Positions 1 to 7,836 are shown, counted from the first letter of the stretch. The stretch is 22,664 nucleotides of DNA from RHKX01 sp964497825 (GCA_964497825.1 CAZCFA010000043.1:1-22664), one strand, 5' to 3'. The notes: generated by a model from the letters alone, not told the origin. Translations and numbers: made by a program.

Positions 1-11
1 CGATACTGAGG

Positions 12-85
12 GGTGAGCGACGGGATTCGAACCCGCGACCGCCTGGACCACAACCAGGAGCTCTACCAGCTGAGCTACGCCCACC
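12..85 (-). tRNA. tRNA-His (anticodon GUG)
   Basis: Read on the minus strand, this folds as a full cloverleaf. The 7-bp acceptor stem is GTGGGCG with CGCTCAC (one G-U pair), the D-arm contains AGCTGGTAGA, the anticodon stem CCTGG/CCAGG encloses TTGTGGT, and the T-arm contains GGTTCGAATCC. The anticodon is GTG. An extra 5' G at 85 faces C73 at 12, the G-1:C73 pair that identifies tRNA-His. No CCA is encoded at the 3' end, so it must be added after transcription. Confidence 0.96.
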
Positions 86-152
86 GCGGGGGGGAGAAAT
101 GTAGCGGGCGAAGGCGCGGCGATCGAGGCCGCGGTGGCCGCAAGCGCCCGGC

Positions 153-590
153 TCAGTCCTTGCCGGCGGGCTCGTCGGCGATCGTGAACTGGGCGGCGAT
201 CACGAGCAGGTAGATGCTGGTCGCGACGAAGCCGACCAGCGGCCAGGCGACCGGGTCGTGGATGATCGCGGTGACCAGCGCCGCCGCCCCGATCGGAACG
301 CCGACCGAGATCAGGTGGAAGCCGCCCCAGAGCCGCACCCTGGTGTCGGAGGAGGCCCTCAGGACCCGCGCCGGGCTGCCGTGGGCGAGCATGCCGACGA
401 ACGCGAAGCCGGCGACCGCGCCGGCCAGGAACAGCAGCGCATCGGCGGCGGAGGGGATCCCGCGCGCGTGGATCGTCACCGCGCCCGAGGTCCACACGGT
501 GAGCGTGTAGCCGTACGGCGCGGCGCTCGTCGCCACGGCCGCCTGCAGGTGTTTTCGATAGCGCCCCGCCACGGTTGGCGATTCTGTCAA
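153..590 (-). CDS. small multi-pass membrane protein of unknown function
   Basis: I do not recognise a named family. The 145-residue product has about four hydrophobic segments: one near 22-40 ending in a YTLTVWTSGA stretch, then LLFLAGAVAGFAFVGML, a Gly/Ile/Val-rich segment near 90-110, and a C-terminal PLVGFVATSIYLLVIAA helix before a short acidic tail. It is therefore probably an integral membrane protein. The start is uncertain. The longest reading begins with TTG at 590 and has no visible ribosome binding site. A GTG at 572 is an alternative, and the TTGACA at 590-585 could instead be a -35 element. It sits between tRNA-His and a stress-protein-like gene on the same strand, with no obvious functional link. 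Confidence 0.6.
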   Translation of the reverse strand: MTESPTVAGRYRKHLQAAVATSAAPYGYTLTVWTSGAVTIHARGIPSAADALLFLAGAVAGFAFVGMLAHGSPARVLRASSDTRVRLWGGFHLISVGVPIGAAALVTAIIHDPVAWPLVGFVATSIYLLVIAAQFTIADEPAGKD

Positions 591-662
591 GCGGGGGGCC
601 AGGCCGAGGATGCGGGGCTGCGAGCGGCTTCGGCCACCCGGCCGGCAGCAGCGCCGGCGCGA

Positions 663-1082
663 TCAGGGGCGGCCCCGCACGGCGCGGACCTCGACATCGA
701 GCGAGCCGCGCAGCCGGCGGATCGCTCGCCCTCCACCCCAGCGCCGCGCCGGCACGACGACCAGGCCGCAGCCCAGCCGCGCGACCAGCTCGCGCACCGT
801 GCTCGGGCCTCGATCGGGGACGATCTCGAACCGCGCCGGCGGGTCGCGATCGCCGAGGATGCCGCGCGCGATCGCGACCTCCTCGAGCGCGACCTCATCG
901 AGGATCTCGTTCCACTGGACCGACCTGATGCAGCATCCGTAGCTGCGGCGCTCGTAGGCGACGATGACCGCCACCGAGATCCGCGCCCGCTGCCCGTCGG
1001 CGATCGCGGCGGCCTCGCGCAGCGCACGCCGCCCCGCCCCCGAATTCTCGAAGACCACGAGTATGTGACCCGCTCGAGCCAC
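663..1082 (-). CDS. universal stress protein (UspA-like) domain protein
   Basis: From the GTG at 1082 the product is about 139 residues, the usual size of a single Usp domain. It starts with the typical first strand and helix (GHILVVFENSGAGRRALREA), then a second strand (ARISVAVIVAY), a central helix EILDEVALEEVAIARGIL, and late strands (FEIVPDRG, GCGLVVVPARR) ending in VEVRAV. The ATP-binding G-x2-G-x9-G(S/T) motif of ATP-type Usp proteins is not clear, so nucleotide binding is doubtful. A longer reading to an ATG at 1190 exists, but its extra 36 residues are Arg/Ala-rich and unlike the family, and they would run through a 26-bp palindrome. The GTG has GGAGG six bases upstream, which decides the start. 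Likely a cytoplasmic stress-response protein; partner unknown. Confidence 0.62.
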   Translation of the reverse strand: MARAGHILVVFENSGAGRRALREAAAIADGQRARISVAVIVAYERRSYGCCIRSVQWNEILDEVALEEVAIARGILGDRDPPARFEIVPDRGPSTVRELVARLGCGLVVVPARRWGGGRAIRRLRGSLDVEVRAVRGRP

Positions 1083-1088
1083 CGCCGA

Positions 1089-1093
1089 CCTCC
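1089..1093 (-). promoter_or_regulatory. ribosome binding site deciding the Usp-like start
   Basis: GGAGG on the minus strand, six bases before the GTG at 1082. It supports the internal GTG start over the longer ATG reading from 1190. Confidence 0.6.
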
Positions 1094-1107
1094 ATCCGCG
1101 ACGAGCC

Positions 1108-1133
1108 CGGGCCGCGAGGGCCCTCGCGGCCCG
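1108..1133. repeat. perfect 26-bp palindrome upstream of the Usp-like gene
   Basis: Every base from 1108 to 1133 pairs with its partner, with no loop; the centre is AGGGCCCT at 1117-1124. It lies 26 bases upstream of the GTG start at 1082, in what would be the 5' leader or promoter region. It could be an operator for a dimeric regulator or a hairpin in the leader. If the longer ORF reading were correct it would be coding and the symmetry would be chance in GC-rich DNA. Confidence 0.5.
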
Positions 1134-1318
1134 CCAACCGAGGATAGCCCCGGCAAGGCCTTCGACCGGCCGGCGCCCGCTTCGGTTCATTCATCGCCGC
1201 TCCAACCGGCTCGACGGCGACCCGCTCCGGCTCGTCGCGGGCAGGTCGCAGGCGGCCCGGGCGCCGGCTCCCCTCCCCTTGGGTCGGCCACGCGCCGGCC
1301 TTTTGCGAGGATCCGGCG

Positions 1319-2500
1319 ATGCGCTTCGCGGCCGACCGCCCGCTGATGCTCGCCCCGGCCACCGCCGGCGACTACCGGGAGCGCGCACGGCGGCGGATCC
1401 CGCGCCAGATCTTCGACTACGTCGACGGCGGCGCCGGCGAGGAGGCGACGATGCGCGCCAACGTCGCCGACCTCGAGGCGCTGCTGCTGCGCCAGGTCGT
1501 GATGCGCGACGTGAGCGTCCGCGACCCGGGCGTCGAGCTGCTCGGCCAGCGCCTGGCGCTGCCCCTCGCGCTGGCGCCGGTCGGCCTCGCCGGGATGCTG
1601 GCGCCGCGGGCCGAGGTCCAGGCCGCCCGCGCGGCGGAGGCCGCGGGGGTGCCGTTCGTCGAGTCGACGGTCTCGATCTGCTCGATCGAGGAGGTCGCCG
1701 GGGCGACGGCGGCGGCGCCGTGGTTCCAGCTCTACGTGATGCGCGACCGCGGCTACGCGGAGGACCTGATGAGCCGCGCCGCGGCGGCCGGCGCGCCCGT
1801 CCTGATGCTGACGATCGATCTCGCGGTGGTCGGCGCCCGCCACCGCGACACCCGCAACGCGATGGTCACCGCGCCCTCGGCCTGGGCCAAGGCGCGGCGG
1901 GCGTTCGACCTCGTCTCGCATCCGCGCTGGATCCGCTCGGTTGCCCTCGGTGGCCGGCCGCTGACCTTCGGCAACCTCGAGAAGGCCGTTCCCGGCGCCA
2001 GGTCGCCGGCGGCGTTCCGCCAGTGGGTCGACTCGCAGTTCGACCCGAGCGTCACCTGGGACGACATCGCATGGGTCCGGGACAGATGGCAGGGAAAGCT
2101 CGTAGTCAAGGGCGTGCTCGATCCCGAGGACGCCCGCCGCGCGGGCGCGGCGGGCGTCGACGGCATCGTCGTCTCCAACCACGGCGGCCGCCAGCTCGAT
2201 TCGGTCCCCTCCAGCGCCCGGGCGCTGCCGGCGATCGCCGCCGCCGTCGGCGACGAGGTCGAGCTGCTCGCCGACGGCGGCATCCGCTCCGGCGCCGACG
2301 TCGTCAAGATGATCGCGCTGGGCGCCCGCGCGGTGCTGATCGGCCGGCCCTGGGCCTGGGCGGTGGCCGCCGCCGGCGAGCGTGGCATCCGCGACCTGCT
2401 GAGTGGCCTCGGCAAGGACATCGACACCGCGCTCGGGCTGACCGGCAGGCGCTCGATCGCCGCCGTCGACGGCTCCGCCCTCTACGACCCCGGGCCGTAG
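1319..2500 (+). CDS. lldD: FMN-dependent L-lactate dehydrogenase
   Basis: A flavin TIM-barrel enzyme that oxidises L-lactate to pyruvate, normally feeding electrons to the quinone pool from the inner face of the membrane. The 393 residues match the family's usual 380-400. Hallmarks in order are DYVDGGAGEE near 33-42, ALAPVGLAGM, the flavin-site stretch ESTVSICSIEEV, FQLYVMRDRG, the active-site loop GARHRDTRN, VKGVLDPEDA, and SNHGGRQLD with the catalytic His at residue 288, followed by LADGGIRSG and ALIGRPW-type phosphate-binding loops. Similarity to E. coli LldD as I remember it runs the whole length. ATG 1319 has GAGG a few bases upstream. A second ATG at 1346 would match shorter family members but lacks a binding site. 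It is monocistronic and transcribed away from the Usp-like gene. Another alpha-hydroxy acid (for example glycolate) cannot be excluded as substrate. Confidence 0.88.
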   Translation: MRFAADRPLMLAPATAGDYRERARRRIPRQIFDYVDGGAGEEATMRANVADLEALLLRQVVMRDVSVRDPGVELLGQRLALPLALAPVGLAGMLAPRAEVQAARAAEAAGVPFVESTVSICSIEEVAGATAAAPWFQLYVMRDRGYAEDLMSRAAAAGAPVLMLTIDLAVVGARHRDTRNAMVTAPSAWAKARRAFDLVSHPRWIRSVALGGRPLTFGNLEKAVPGARSPAAFRQWVDSQFDPSVTWDDIAWVRDRWQGKLVVKGVLDPEDARRAGAAGVDGIVVSNHGGRQLDSVPSSARALPAIAAAVGDEVELLADGGIRSGADVVKMIALGARAVLIGRPWAWAVAAAGERGIRDLLSGLGKDIDTALGLTGRRSIAAVDGSALYDPGP

Positions 2501-2527
2501 ACGGGTTCGCCACCAAAGTCGTGGGCT

Positions 2528-2543
2528 GCGGCGCTGACGCCGC
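2528..2543. terminator. hairpin between convergent lldD and the CPBP protease
   Basis: GCGGCG, a CTGA loop, then CGCCGC form a perfect 6-bp stem 28 bases after the lldD stop and just beyond the stop of the convergent gene. There is no U-tract. A shared terminator is plausible from position only. Confidence 0.35.
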
Positions 2544-2548
2544 CGGAG

Positions 2549-3438
2549 TCAGGCCGGCGCGGGGGCCGGACCTCCACCTTCGACCGTACCCCGCGGCGCC
2601 CGTGGCGCCGTCCCCCGGAGCCCGAGCCGGCCGCGGGTCGCGACGATGAGCCCGATAACCGCGACCCACAGGGTGCCGGTGATCGCCAGGCTGAGGATCA
2701 CGTAGGTGCTTCCCACCTGCTCGGACTCAGCGCGCAGGATCACCGTTCCCAGCGAGGTGTTGTACATCGCGTGCAGCAGGATGCAGACGACGACGCTGCG
2801 GGTGCGGTTCCAGAGGTAGGTGTAGGTGAAGGCGTAGGCGATGATCCCGCCCAGCGTCCAGAGCAGCATCGCGACGAACGGCAGCGCCGCGAGGTCGTGA
2901 TCGGCGTTGTCGGCCGCCAGAAGCAGCGGGAAGTGCCAGAGGCCCCAGAGCGCTCCGAGGATCACGGTGGCCCGGAGCGGAGTCATCCGCTCCTGCATCC
3001 GCGGTAGCGCGAAGCCGCGCCAGCCGAGCTCCTCGGGACCGCCGTTGACAGCAGGCAGAAGACGAGGTAAGGCAGAAACGACGCCGCGTGGTCGCCGGCC
3101 AGCCCGAAGTCCAGCGACTCGCCGGCGAGCACGAACTCGGCGCTCGCCACGCTGGCCAGGGCGAGCGGGAAGCTGAAGGCGAGCAGATACCAGCGCGCCC
3201 CAACCCGCCAGCGGAAGATCGAGCGCAGCCAGCGACGGACCGACCCGCCCTGGGCCCGCGTCACCAGCGCGGCCGACATCGCCGGTCCGTAGACGCCGAT
3301 GAACAGCGGGATCGCCGCGGCGCTGTCGAGACCGACGATCATCGCCGGGGTCATCAGCGTCCAGGAGATCAGGAACGTCAGGACGAAGTAGGAGCCGACC
3401 GGTCGCGCCGCGATCTGTCTCCGGAGAGCCTCGCCCAC
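2549..3438 (-). pseudogene. CPBP-family intramembrane protease, split by a 1-nt frameshift
   Basis: Two overlapping frames together make one CPBP (CAAX protease and bacteriocin-processing) membrane protein. The N-terminal frame starts at GTG 3438 and gives hydrophobic helices (SYFVLTFLISWTLMTPAM, then a YLLAFSFPLALAS helix, ending FLPYLVFCLLSTAV). The C-terminal frame then supplies the three catalytic motifs: EELGWRG (EExxxR), the ALWGLWHFP helix (FxxxH type) and HAMYN (HxxxN), followed by a last helix. The switch lies at about 3035-3055, just before NGGPEELGW, and is what a missing single base would give. I see no slippery heptamer there. With the base restored the protein would be about 296 residues, a normal length. 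Either a recent pseudogene or a sequence error; the intact catalytic motifs and unbroken membrane helices favour an error or a very recent event. The substrate is unknown; members modify prenylated proteins or process or resist peptides. Confidence 0.75.
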
Positions 3439-3579
3439 GAAACCTCACGTTAGGCGCCGCCGCACGCGACCTGCGACCGTGGCCCCGGCGGGCTGACGTC
3501 CGGGGTCGCTACCGATCCGAGCGGCCGCGGTCCGCCGCGATCGCGGCTGCCGTGGATCTCCTCCGGTCGCCGCGATCGC
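3439..3579. other. intergenic spacer
   Basis: This 141-bp spacer precedes the CPBP protease start and follows the methyltransferase stop, both on the minus strand. It contains a 14-bp perfect palindrome at 3534-3547 centred on CGATCG, which could help terminate the methyltransferase transcript. No other signal is clear. Confidence 0.3.
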
Positions 3580-4263
3580 TCACTTCGGGGCGACCGACGC
3601 CCGGCCGCCGTTCCTTCTGGCGACCACGACCTGCGAGCTGATCGCCCAGCGGGTGACGACCTCGCTCGCTTCGATGACCCAGCGTTCGTCGTCGATCAGG
3701 CGCCGCAGGTCGGTCGGCCTGCAGCCGCCGACAGCCCACGGGAACCTGCTCGCGACCGCCCCCCAGGCCGCCATCACCGGGCGCGAGCAACCGCCGCGAC
3801 CCGGGGTGATGCCGACCGCGCAGAGCCGGCCGCCGGAGTCCAGCAGGCGGGCCGCTTCGTCCAGCAGGAGCCGGGCGTCGTCGCGCTCCAGCAGGTCGAA
3901 CACGTAGGTCGCGAGGAAGCGGTCGAAGGCGCCGCTCGCGCCGGGGAGCTGCCGGGTCGGCGGGTCGAGCAGGGCGACCCTCGCCCGTTCCGCCCACGGG
4001 CTCAGGCGCCCTTCGGCGAGCTCGACCATTCGGGTGCTGACGTCCGTGGCCAGGTAGGTGGCGTCCGCGGGGAGCTGCTCGGCGAGCAGGCGCTGCGCCA
4101 GCCGTCCGGTCCCGCAGCCCAGCTCGAACACCGCCCTCGCGCCGGCCAGATCCGAGCGCGCGATCATGCGGTCGATCGCGACGTCCTCGTAGAAGGCCTG
4201 CGAGTCCTGAAGGCGGCCGATCCGGTCGTAGGCCTGGCGCGCCGCATGCGCCGACAGGGGCAT
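3580..4263 (-). CDS. class I SAM-dependent methyltransferase
   Basis: The 227-residue protein has the Rossmann methyltransferase layout: motif I VFELGCGTGRLA with ELGCGTG at 47-53, an acidic residue after strand 2 in YLATDVSTRMVELAEGRL, then a motif IV-like AFDRFLATYVFDLLERDDA and a post-motif LLDEAARLLDSGGRLCAVG strand. This is the UbiE/Methyltransf_25 pattern of small-molecule methyltransferases, but nothing identifies the acceptor. It begins 11 bases after the stop of the upstream LuxR-family regulator on the same strand, so the two are probably co-transcribed and the regulator may control it. The ATG at 4263 is preceded by a weak AGGG. Cytoplasmic; no membrane segments. Confidence 0.82.
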   Translation of the reverse strand: MPLSAHAARQAYDRIGRLQDSQAFYEDVAIDRMIARSDLAGARAVFELGCGTGRLAQRLLAEQLPADATYLATDVSTRMVELAEGRLSPWAERARVALLDPPTRQLPGASGAFDRFLATYVFDLLERDDARLLLDEAARLLDSGGRLCAVGITPGRGGCSRPVMAAWGAVASRFPWAVGGCRPTDLRRLIDDERWVIEASEVVTRWAISSQVVVARRNGGRASVAPK

Positions 4264-4274
4264 CGGCGCAGACC

Positions 4275-6857
4275 CTACGAGCCCTGCCGCGGCTCGCGGG
4301 TCGCGATCGTGGGGCCGAGCGTCGCGGCGAGCTCACCGCGGCCTCCGACCCCGAGCTTCGCGTAGGCCCGGTGCAGGTGGTTGTCGACCGTGCGCACGGA
4401 GATCACCAAGCGCTCGGCGATAGCGCGGTTGGCGAGCCCCTGGGCCGCCAGCGTCGCGACCTCGCGCTCGCGCGGGGTCAGCGGCTCGGCGCCGAGCTGG
4501 GCCAGCGCGGGCGTCGATGCGCCCTCGCAGCGAGCAGCGAGCGAGCGGGCCCGGGCGGCGGCCGTCCTCGCGCTCGACGACCTGCCCGCATCGCCGAACC
4601 GCCGGGCCGCATCGGCCGCCGCCTCGGCCGCGAGCAGCGCCGCTCCGACGCGCTCGAGCTCCTGCGAGCAGCGGACGAGCGCCTCGGGGTCGGCGGCTGC
4701 AAGCGCCTCGGCCTGGCGCGCCCGCATCCGCAGCAGCGGCGCGTCGAGGCGCTCGGCCAGCGCCGCGAGCCTGGCGGCCGCGCTCGCGTCGCCGAGCCGG
4801 GCGGCGTCGCTCAGGGCGAGCGCCTCGAAGGTGTGCTGGCCGCGCTCGCCGACGAGCGCCGCCGCCGCGGCGGCCGATCGCGCCGCGCCGGGCGGATAGC
4901 CGCGGGCGGCGGCGATCCATGCCCGCCCGAGCTCGGCCGTGCAGGCCATGCGGAAGCCGACCCGGGCGGGCTCGACCTCCGCGAGCAGCGCCTCGGCCTC
5001 GTCGACGTTGCCGAGCATCGCCTCGCAGCGGGCGAGCTCGGCGAGGCAGGCGTGCAGGTGGCTGAACATGTCGACCTCGCGAAACACGCCGAGGCCGTCC
5101 CGGAACCAGCTCGCCGCCGTGCGGATGCGGCCCTGCTCGCGCGCGACCCAGCCGAGCACGAACGCATGCAGCGCCCGCGCCGAATCGGCGTGACGCCGCG
5201 TCGCGTCCTCGTAGGCGGCCTCGCCGACGGCGGCCGCCTCCGGCAGCCGGCCGGCGATCCAGTGCGAGGCACACAGCACCTTGCGGAGCCAGTCCGCCGC
5301 GAACGGCGCCGCCTCCGAATCGCGCTCGGCCGCGGGGAGGAAGCGCTCGGCCAGCTCCACCGCCTCGGCGGGGCGGCCGCCGATGAACAGCCCCCAGCCC
5401 GCGATCATCGCCGCCTGCAGCTGCGCCGGGCGGTCGGCGACGGTTCGGGCGAGCGCCAGCGCCTCCTCGGTCGCCCGGTCGGCGCGGCCGGTGAAGAGCA
5501 CGAATCCGGCTCGCTGGGCCCGCAGCCGCGCCCCGCCATCGCCCCCGTGGGCCGCGAGCGCCCGCTCCAGGACCCGCTCGGCCTCCGGCGCCCGACCGAG
5601 GGACCAGAAGAGGTTGTTGGCACGGATCGCGGCCAGCTCCAGCCGCTCCTGTGCGAGCGTGGGCCTGAGCCGCGCGAGCTCGGCCTCGGCCGCGGCGAAC
5701 GAACCGCTGCCGATCATCGCTTCGATCCCGGCCATCCGCGCCCGGAAGCCGCCGCCCGCATCGACGGCGGCCGCCGCGAGGCGGCCGGCCAGATCGAAGT
5801 CGAGCGCCGACATCGCGACCCGGGCCGCGTCCAAGAGCTCCCCCGGCCGCTCGCGCAGCCCCGCCTCCAGACGCCAGCCCGTCAGCCGCAGGAGCTCCGC
5901 GCGGGAGAGCCCGTCCGCGGACGGGAAGGCGGCGGCGAGGCGGCGCTTGATCTCGCGCGCGGCGAGGGTCGCCATCCGCGCCCGCAGGAACTCCGCGTAA
6001 AGCGGGTGCGAGAGCTGGGCGACGGATCGCCGCGGGGCGGGCTCGACGCTGAGCAGGCCGAGGCGCTCGGCCTCGTTCAGCGCCTCGCGGTCGACGAGCT
6101 GCTCGATGACCTCGAGCGCGATCGGCTCGGCGACCGCGACCACCTCGAGCGCCGCGCGAACCCCTTCTGGAACGGCGCCGAGCCGGGCCTCAACGAGCTC
6201 GGTGAGCCGCGCCGTGACCGGAAACGAACCCTGCCAACGCCAGAGGCCGTCCGCCTCGACGAGGCTGCCACCGGCCTGGGCCGCGACGACGATCTCGCGC
6301 AGGAACAGCGGGTTGCCCGCGCTCAGCCGCCAAAGCCGCTCGGTCAGCGCGCGGTCTGCCTGCGCTCCCAGCGCCGCCTCCAGGACCGCGTGGACCTCGG
6401 TCCGCGAGAGCGCCTCGACCTCGATCCGCTCCAGCAACCCGTCCTTCCACAGCAGCCGGACGGCGTCGGGCGCACGCTCGCCCGCCCGCACCGAGACCAG
6501 CAGCCGTGCGGCGCCCGACTGCGCAAGGTGATGCGCGAGCGCCGCCGAGGAGGGATCGAGCAGGTGGGCGTCGTCGACCGCGACGACCAGCGGCGATCCG
6601 CCGGCCCGCTGCTCGAGCCCGCGCGCCGCCAGGCGCAGCAGCCCGAGCGCGCTGACCCCCTGCTCGACGCCGGGCAGATCTGGCATCAGGCGCAGGAACG
6701 CGCCGAACGGGATGCCCACGGCCGACTGCGTGGCGATGACCGTCTCGATGGCGAAGCCGCTCGCGGCGGCGCGATCGAGCGCCTCGGCGAGCAGCCGGGT
6801 CTTGCCGATCCCGAGCGGCCCGGAGACGACCGCGCCAGCCGTCGCCTCGCCGCTCAC
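4275..6857 (-). CDS. large ATPase LuxR-family transcriptional regulator (LAL/MalT-like)
   Basis: An 860-residue signal-transduction ATPase with a C-terminal DNA-binding domain. From the GTG at 6857, Walker A GPLGIGKT is at 13-20, a Walker B-like LVVAVDDAHLLD comes about 75 residues later, then a winged-helix region and a long array of helical (TPR-like) repeats, and finally a LuxR/GerE helix-turn-helix at roughly 791-845 (LTPREREVATLAAQG, then VRTVDNHLHRAYAKLG). Such regulators bind ATP and an inducer and activate transcription. The start is doubtful. The conserved lead-in LVGRGEELALL is in frame upstream of the GTG, at about 6899-6867, but I find no ATG, GTG or TTG in that frame back to 7110. 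An ATG at 6906 precedes that box in the next frame, so an extra base may separate it from the gene. It leads an operon with the methyltransferase and diverges from the gene at 7127. Confidence 0.85.
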   Translation of the reverse strand: MSGEATAGAVVSGPLGIGKTRLLAEALDRAAASGFAIETVIATQSAVGIPFGAFLRLMPDLPGVEQGVSALGLLRLAARGLEQRAGGSPLVVAVDDAHLLDPSSAALAHHLAQSGAARLLVSVRAGERAPDAVRLLWKDGLLERIEVEALSRTEVHAVLEAALGAQADRALTERLWRLSAGNPLFLREIVVAAQAGGSLVEADGLWRWQGSFPVTARLTELVEARLGAVPEGVRAALEVVAVAEPIALEVIEQLVDREALNEAERLGLLSVEPAPRRSVAQLSHPLYAEFLRARMATLAAREIKRRLAAAFPSADGLSRAELLRLTGWRLEAGLRERPGELLDAARVAMSALDFDLAGRLAAAAVDAGGGFRARMAGIEAMIGSGSFAAAEAELARLRPTLAQERLELAAIRANNLFWSLGRAPEAERVLERALAAHGGDGGARLRAQRAGFVLFTGRADRATEEALALARTVADRPAQLQAAMIAGWGLFIGGRPAEAVELAERFLPAAERDSEAAPFAADWLRKVLCASHWIAGRLPEAAAVGEAAYEDATRRHADSARALHAFVLGWVAREQGRIRTAASWFRDGLGVFREVDMFSHLHACLAELARCEAMLGNVDEAEALLAEVEPARVGFRMACTAELGRAWIAAARGYPPGAARSAAAAAALVGERGQHTFEALALSDAARLGDASAAARLAALAERLDAPLLRMRARQAEALAAADPEALVRCSQELERVGAALLAAEAAADAARRFGDAGRSSSARTAAARARSLAARCEGASTPALAQLGAEPLTPREREVATLAAQGLANRAIAERLVISVRTVDNHLHRAYAKLGVGGRGELAATLGPTIATREPRQGS

Positions 6858-7111
6858 CGCCGCGGAGAGCAGCGCCAGCTCCTCGCCGCGACCGACCAGC
6901 GGCCATGCTCTGCCTGCGGGCCCGCCTCTCGCTGCAGCCTCGCCCTGCTCGGCCCGAATCGCCGGAGGCTGGTGCTGTTGGGTGGTTGTCAGCCTCGTCG
7001 TTCCGCGAAGCCTAGCGGCTGAGCGACGGCTCCCCGCAGCTTGAGCACCACGTTGCTCATGACGAGCGGCGGGCGGGCCGCGATCATCGGCCGATCGCCC
7101 GCTCCCACCAT

Positions 7112-7121
7112 GGAAGGAAGG
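7112..7121 (+). promoter_or_regulatory. ribosome binding site for the Ala-Asp-Ser-repeat protein
   Basis: GGAAGGAAGG ends five bases before the ATG at 7127. It is the strongest purine-rich start signal in the window and fixes this start. It overlaps a 10-codon out-of-frame ORF starting at ATG 7110, which is probably chance. Confidence 0.65.
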
Positions 7122-7126
7122 TCCGG

Positions 7127-7804
7127 ATGCGTCATTGGCTGAACGGCAGGCGGCCGTCCGCGTCGCTGGTGATCTCGATCATCGCGCTCTGCGTGGCGCT
7201 CGGCGGCGGCTCGTTCGCGGTCGCCGCGCTCGGCGGCCACGACAAGAAGGTCGTCAAGAAGCTCGCTCGCCACCAGGCGAACAAGCAGATCAAGAAGAAG
7301 GCGCCGAGGCTGTCGGTGCGTTACGCCGATTCGGCCGACAGCGCGACCTCCGCGGACCGGGCGACGCGCGCCAACCAGGCCGACAGCGCGACCCGGGCGG
7401 GCTTCGCGGACGGGGCGAGCCTGGCCGACATGGCGACCGACGCCACGAAGCTGGGCAACGTGCCCGCGGGCGCCTACCAGCTGAAGCTCGAATGGGCGGT
7501 CGTCGCGGCCGACTCCAGCGGCGCCAGCGTGGCGCGGGGGAACGCCAGCGGCGCCGGCAGGCTCGCGGCGGGGGCCTACTACGTCCGGTTCGCACCGCAG
7601 CGCGGCGCGGGGATCCGCAACTGCGCCTACCTCGCCACCGACGGCAGCGTCGCCTCGCAGCTGTCCCACCCGGGCGAGATCAGCGTCGAGCAGTTCTCGT
7701 CGACGAACTCGACCGACATCGAGGTCCGCCACTACGACTCGGCCGGCAGCCAGACCGACTTTCCGGCCGGCGGCGGGTTCCACATCGCGGTGCTCTGTCC
7801 GTGA
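7127..7804 (+). CDS. exported or membrane-anchored Ala-Asp-Ser-repeat protein
   Basis: A 225-residue protein of a type common in Thermoleophilia. The N-terminus is basic (NGRRPS) followed by a single hydrophobic segment, LVISIIALCVALGGGSFAVA, at about 14-33, which is a signal peptide or anchor. A Lys-rich stretch (KKVVKKLARHQANKQIKKK) follows, then short tandem Ala-Asp-Ser repeats at about 66-105 (YADSADSATSADRAT, NQADSATRAGFAD, SLADMATDA). The C-terminal domain is predicted beta-rich, with two Cys (RNCAYLA and the terminal VLCP) that could form a disulfide outside the cell. The repeats have a near-heptad spacing and may form a stalk or coil. Function unknown. It is transcribed divergently from the LuxR-family operon and followed at once by a strong hairpin, so it is probably monocistronic. 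Confidence 0.8.
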   Translation: MRHWLNGRRPSASLVISIIALCVALGGGSFAVAALGGHDKKVVKKLARHQANKQIKKKAPRLSVRYADSADSATSADRATRANQADSATRAGFADGASLADMATDATKLGNVPAGAYQLKLEWAVVAADSSGASVARGNASGAGRLAAGAYYVRFAPQRGAGIRNCAYLATDGSVASQLSHPGEISVEQFSSTNSTDIEVRHYDSAGSQTDFPAGGGFHIAVLCP

Positions 7805-7824
7805 GCGCCGGGACGTCCCGGCGC
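7805..7824. terminator. perfect 20-bp palindrome, probable bidirectional terminator
   Basis: A perfect inverted repeat (GCGCCGGGA, then CG, then TCCCGGCGC) starts at the base after the TGA of the gene at 7127. It also lies just past the 3' end of the convergent tRNA-Arg. There is no U-tract, as is usual in very GC-rich actinobacteria. Position on both sides argues for a shared terminator. Confidence 0.6.
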
Positions 7825-7836
7825 ATCGGCGGGCGA

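Noticed and set aside
585..590. TTGACA as a -35 promoter element
   Set aside because: It is a perfect consensus, but the nearest TATCGA lies about 24 bases downstream, too far for a normal -10. The TTG is also the first possible start codon of the membrane protein, so the role stays open.
3035..3055. Programmed ribosomal frameshift in the CPBP gene
   Set aside because: The direction would be -1, but no X XXY YYZ slippery heptamer is present at the junction, so an indel is the simpler reading.
4371..7022. An 883-codon open frame on the plus strand
   Set aside because: It is antisense to the LuxR-family regulator. The translation is low-complexity Arg/Gly/Pro/Glu with no domain, as expected opposite a gene in GC-rich DNA.
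6989..7060. A 23-codon minus-strand ORF (MSNVVLKLRG...) just upstream of the LuxR-family gene
   Set aside because: It looks like a possible leader peptide, but it has no ribosome binding site and nothing else supports expression.
7110..7142. A 10-codon ORF overlapping the start of the Ala-Asp-Ser-repeat gene
   Set aside because: Its ATG lies in the purine-rich ribosome binding site region of the real gene and it has no binding site of its own; chance is the simplest explanation.
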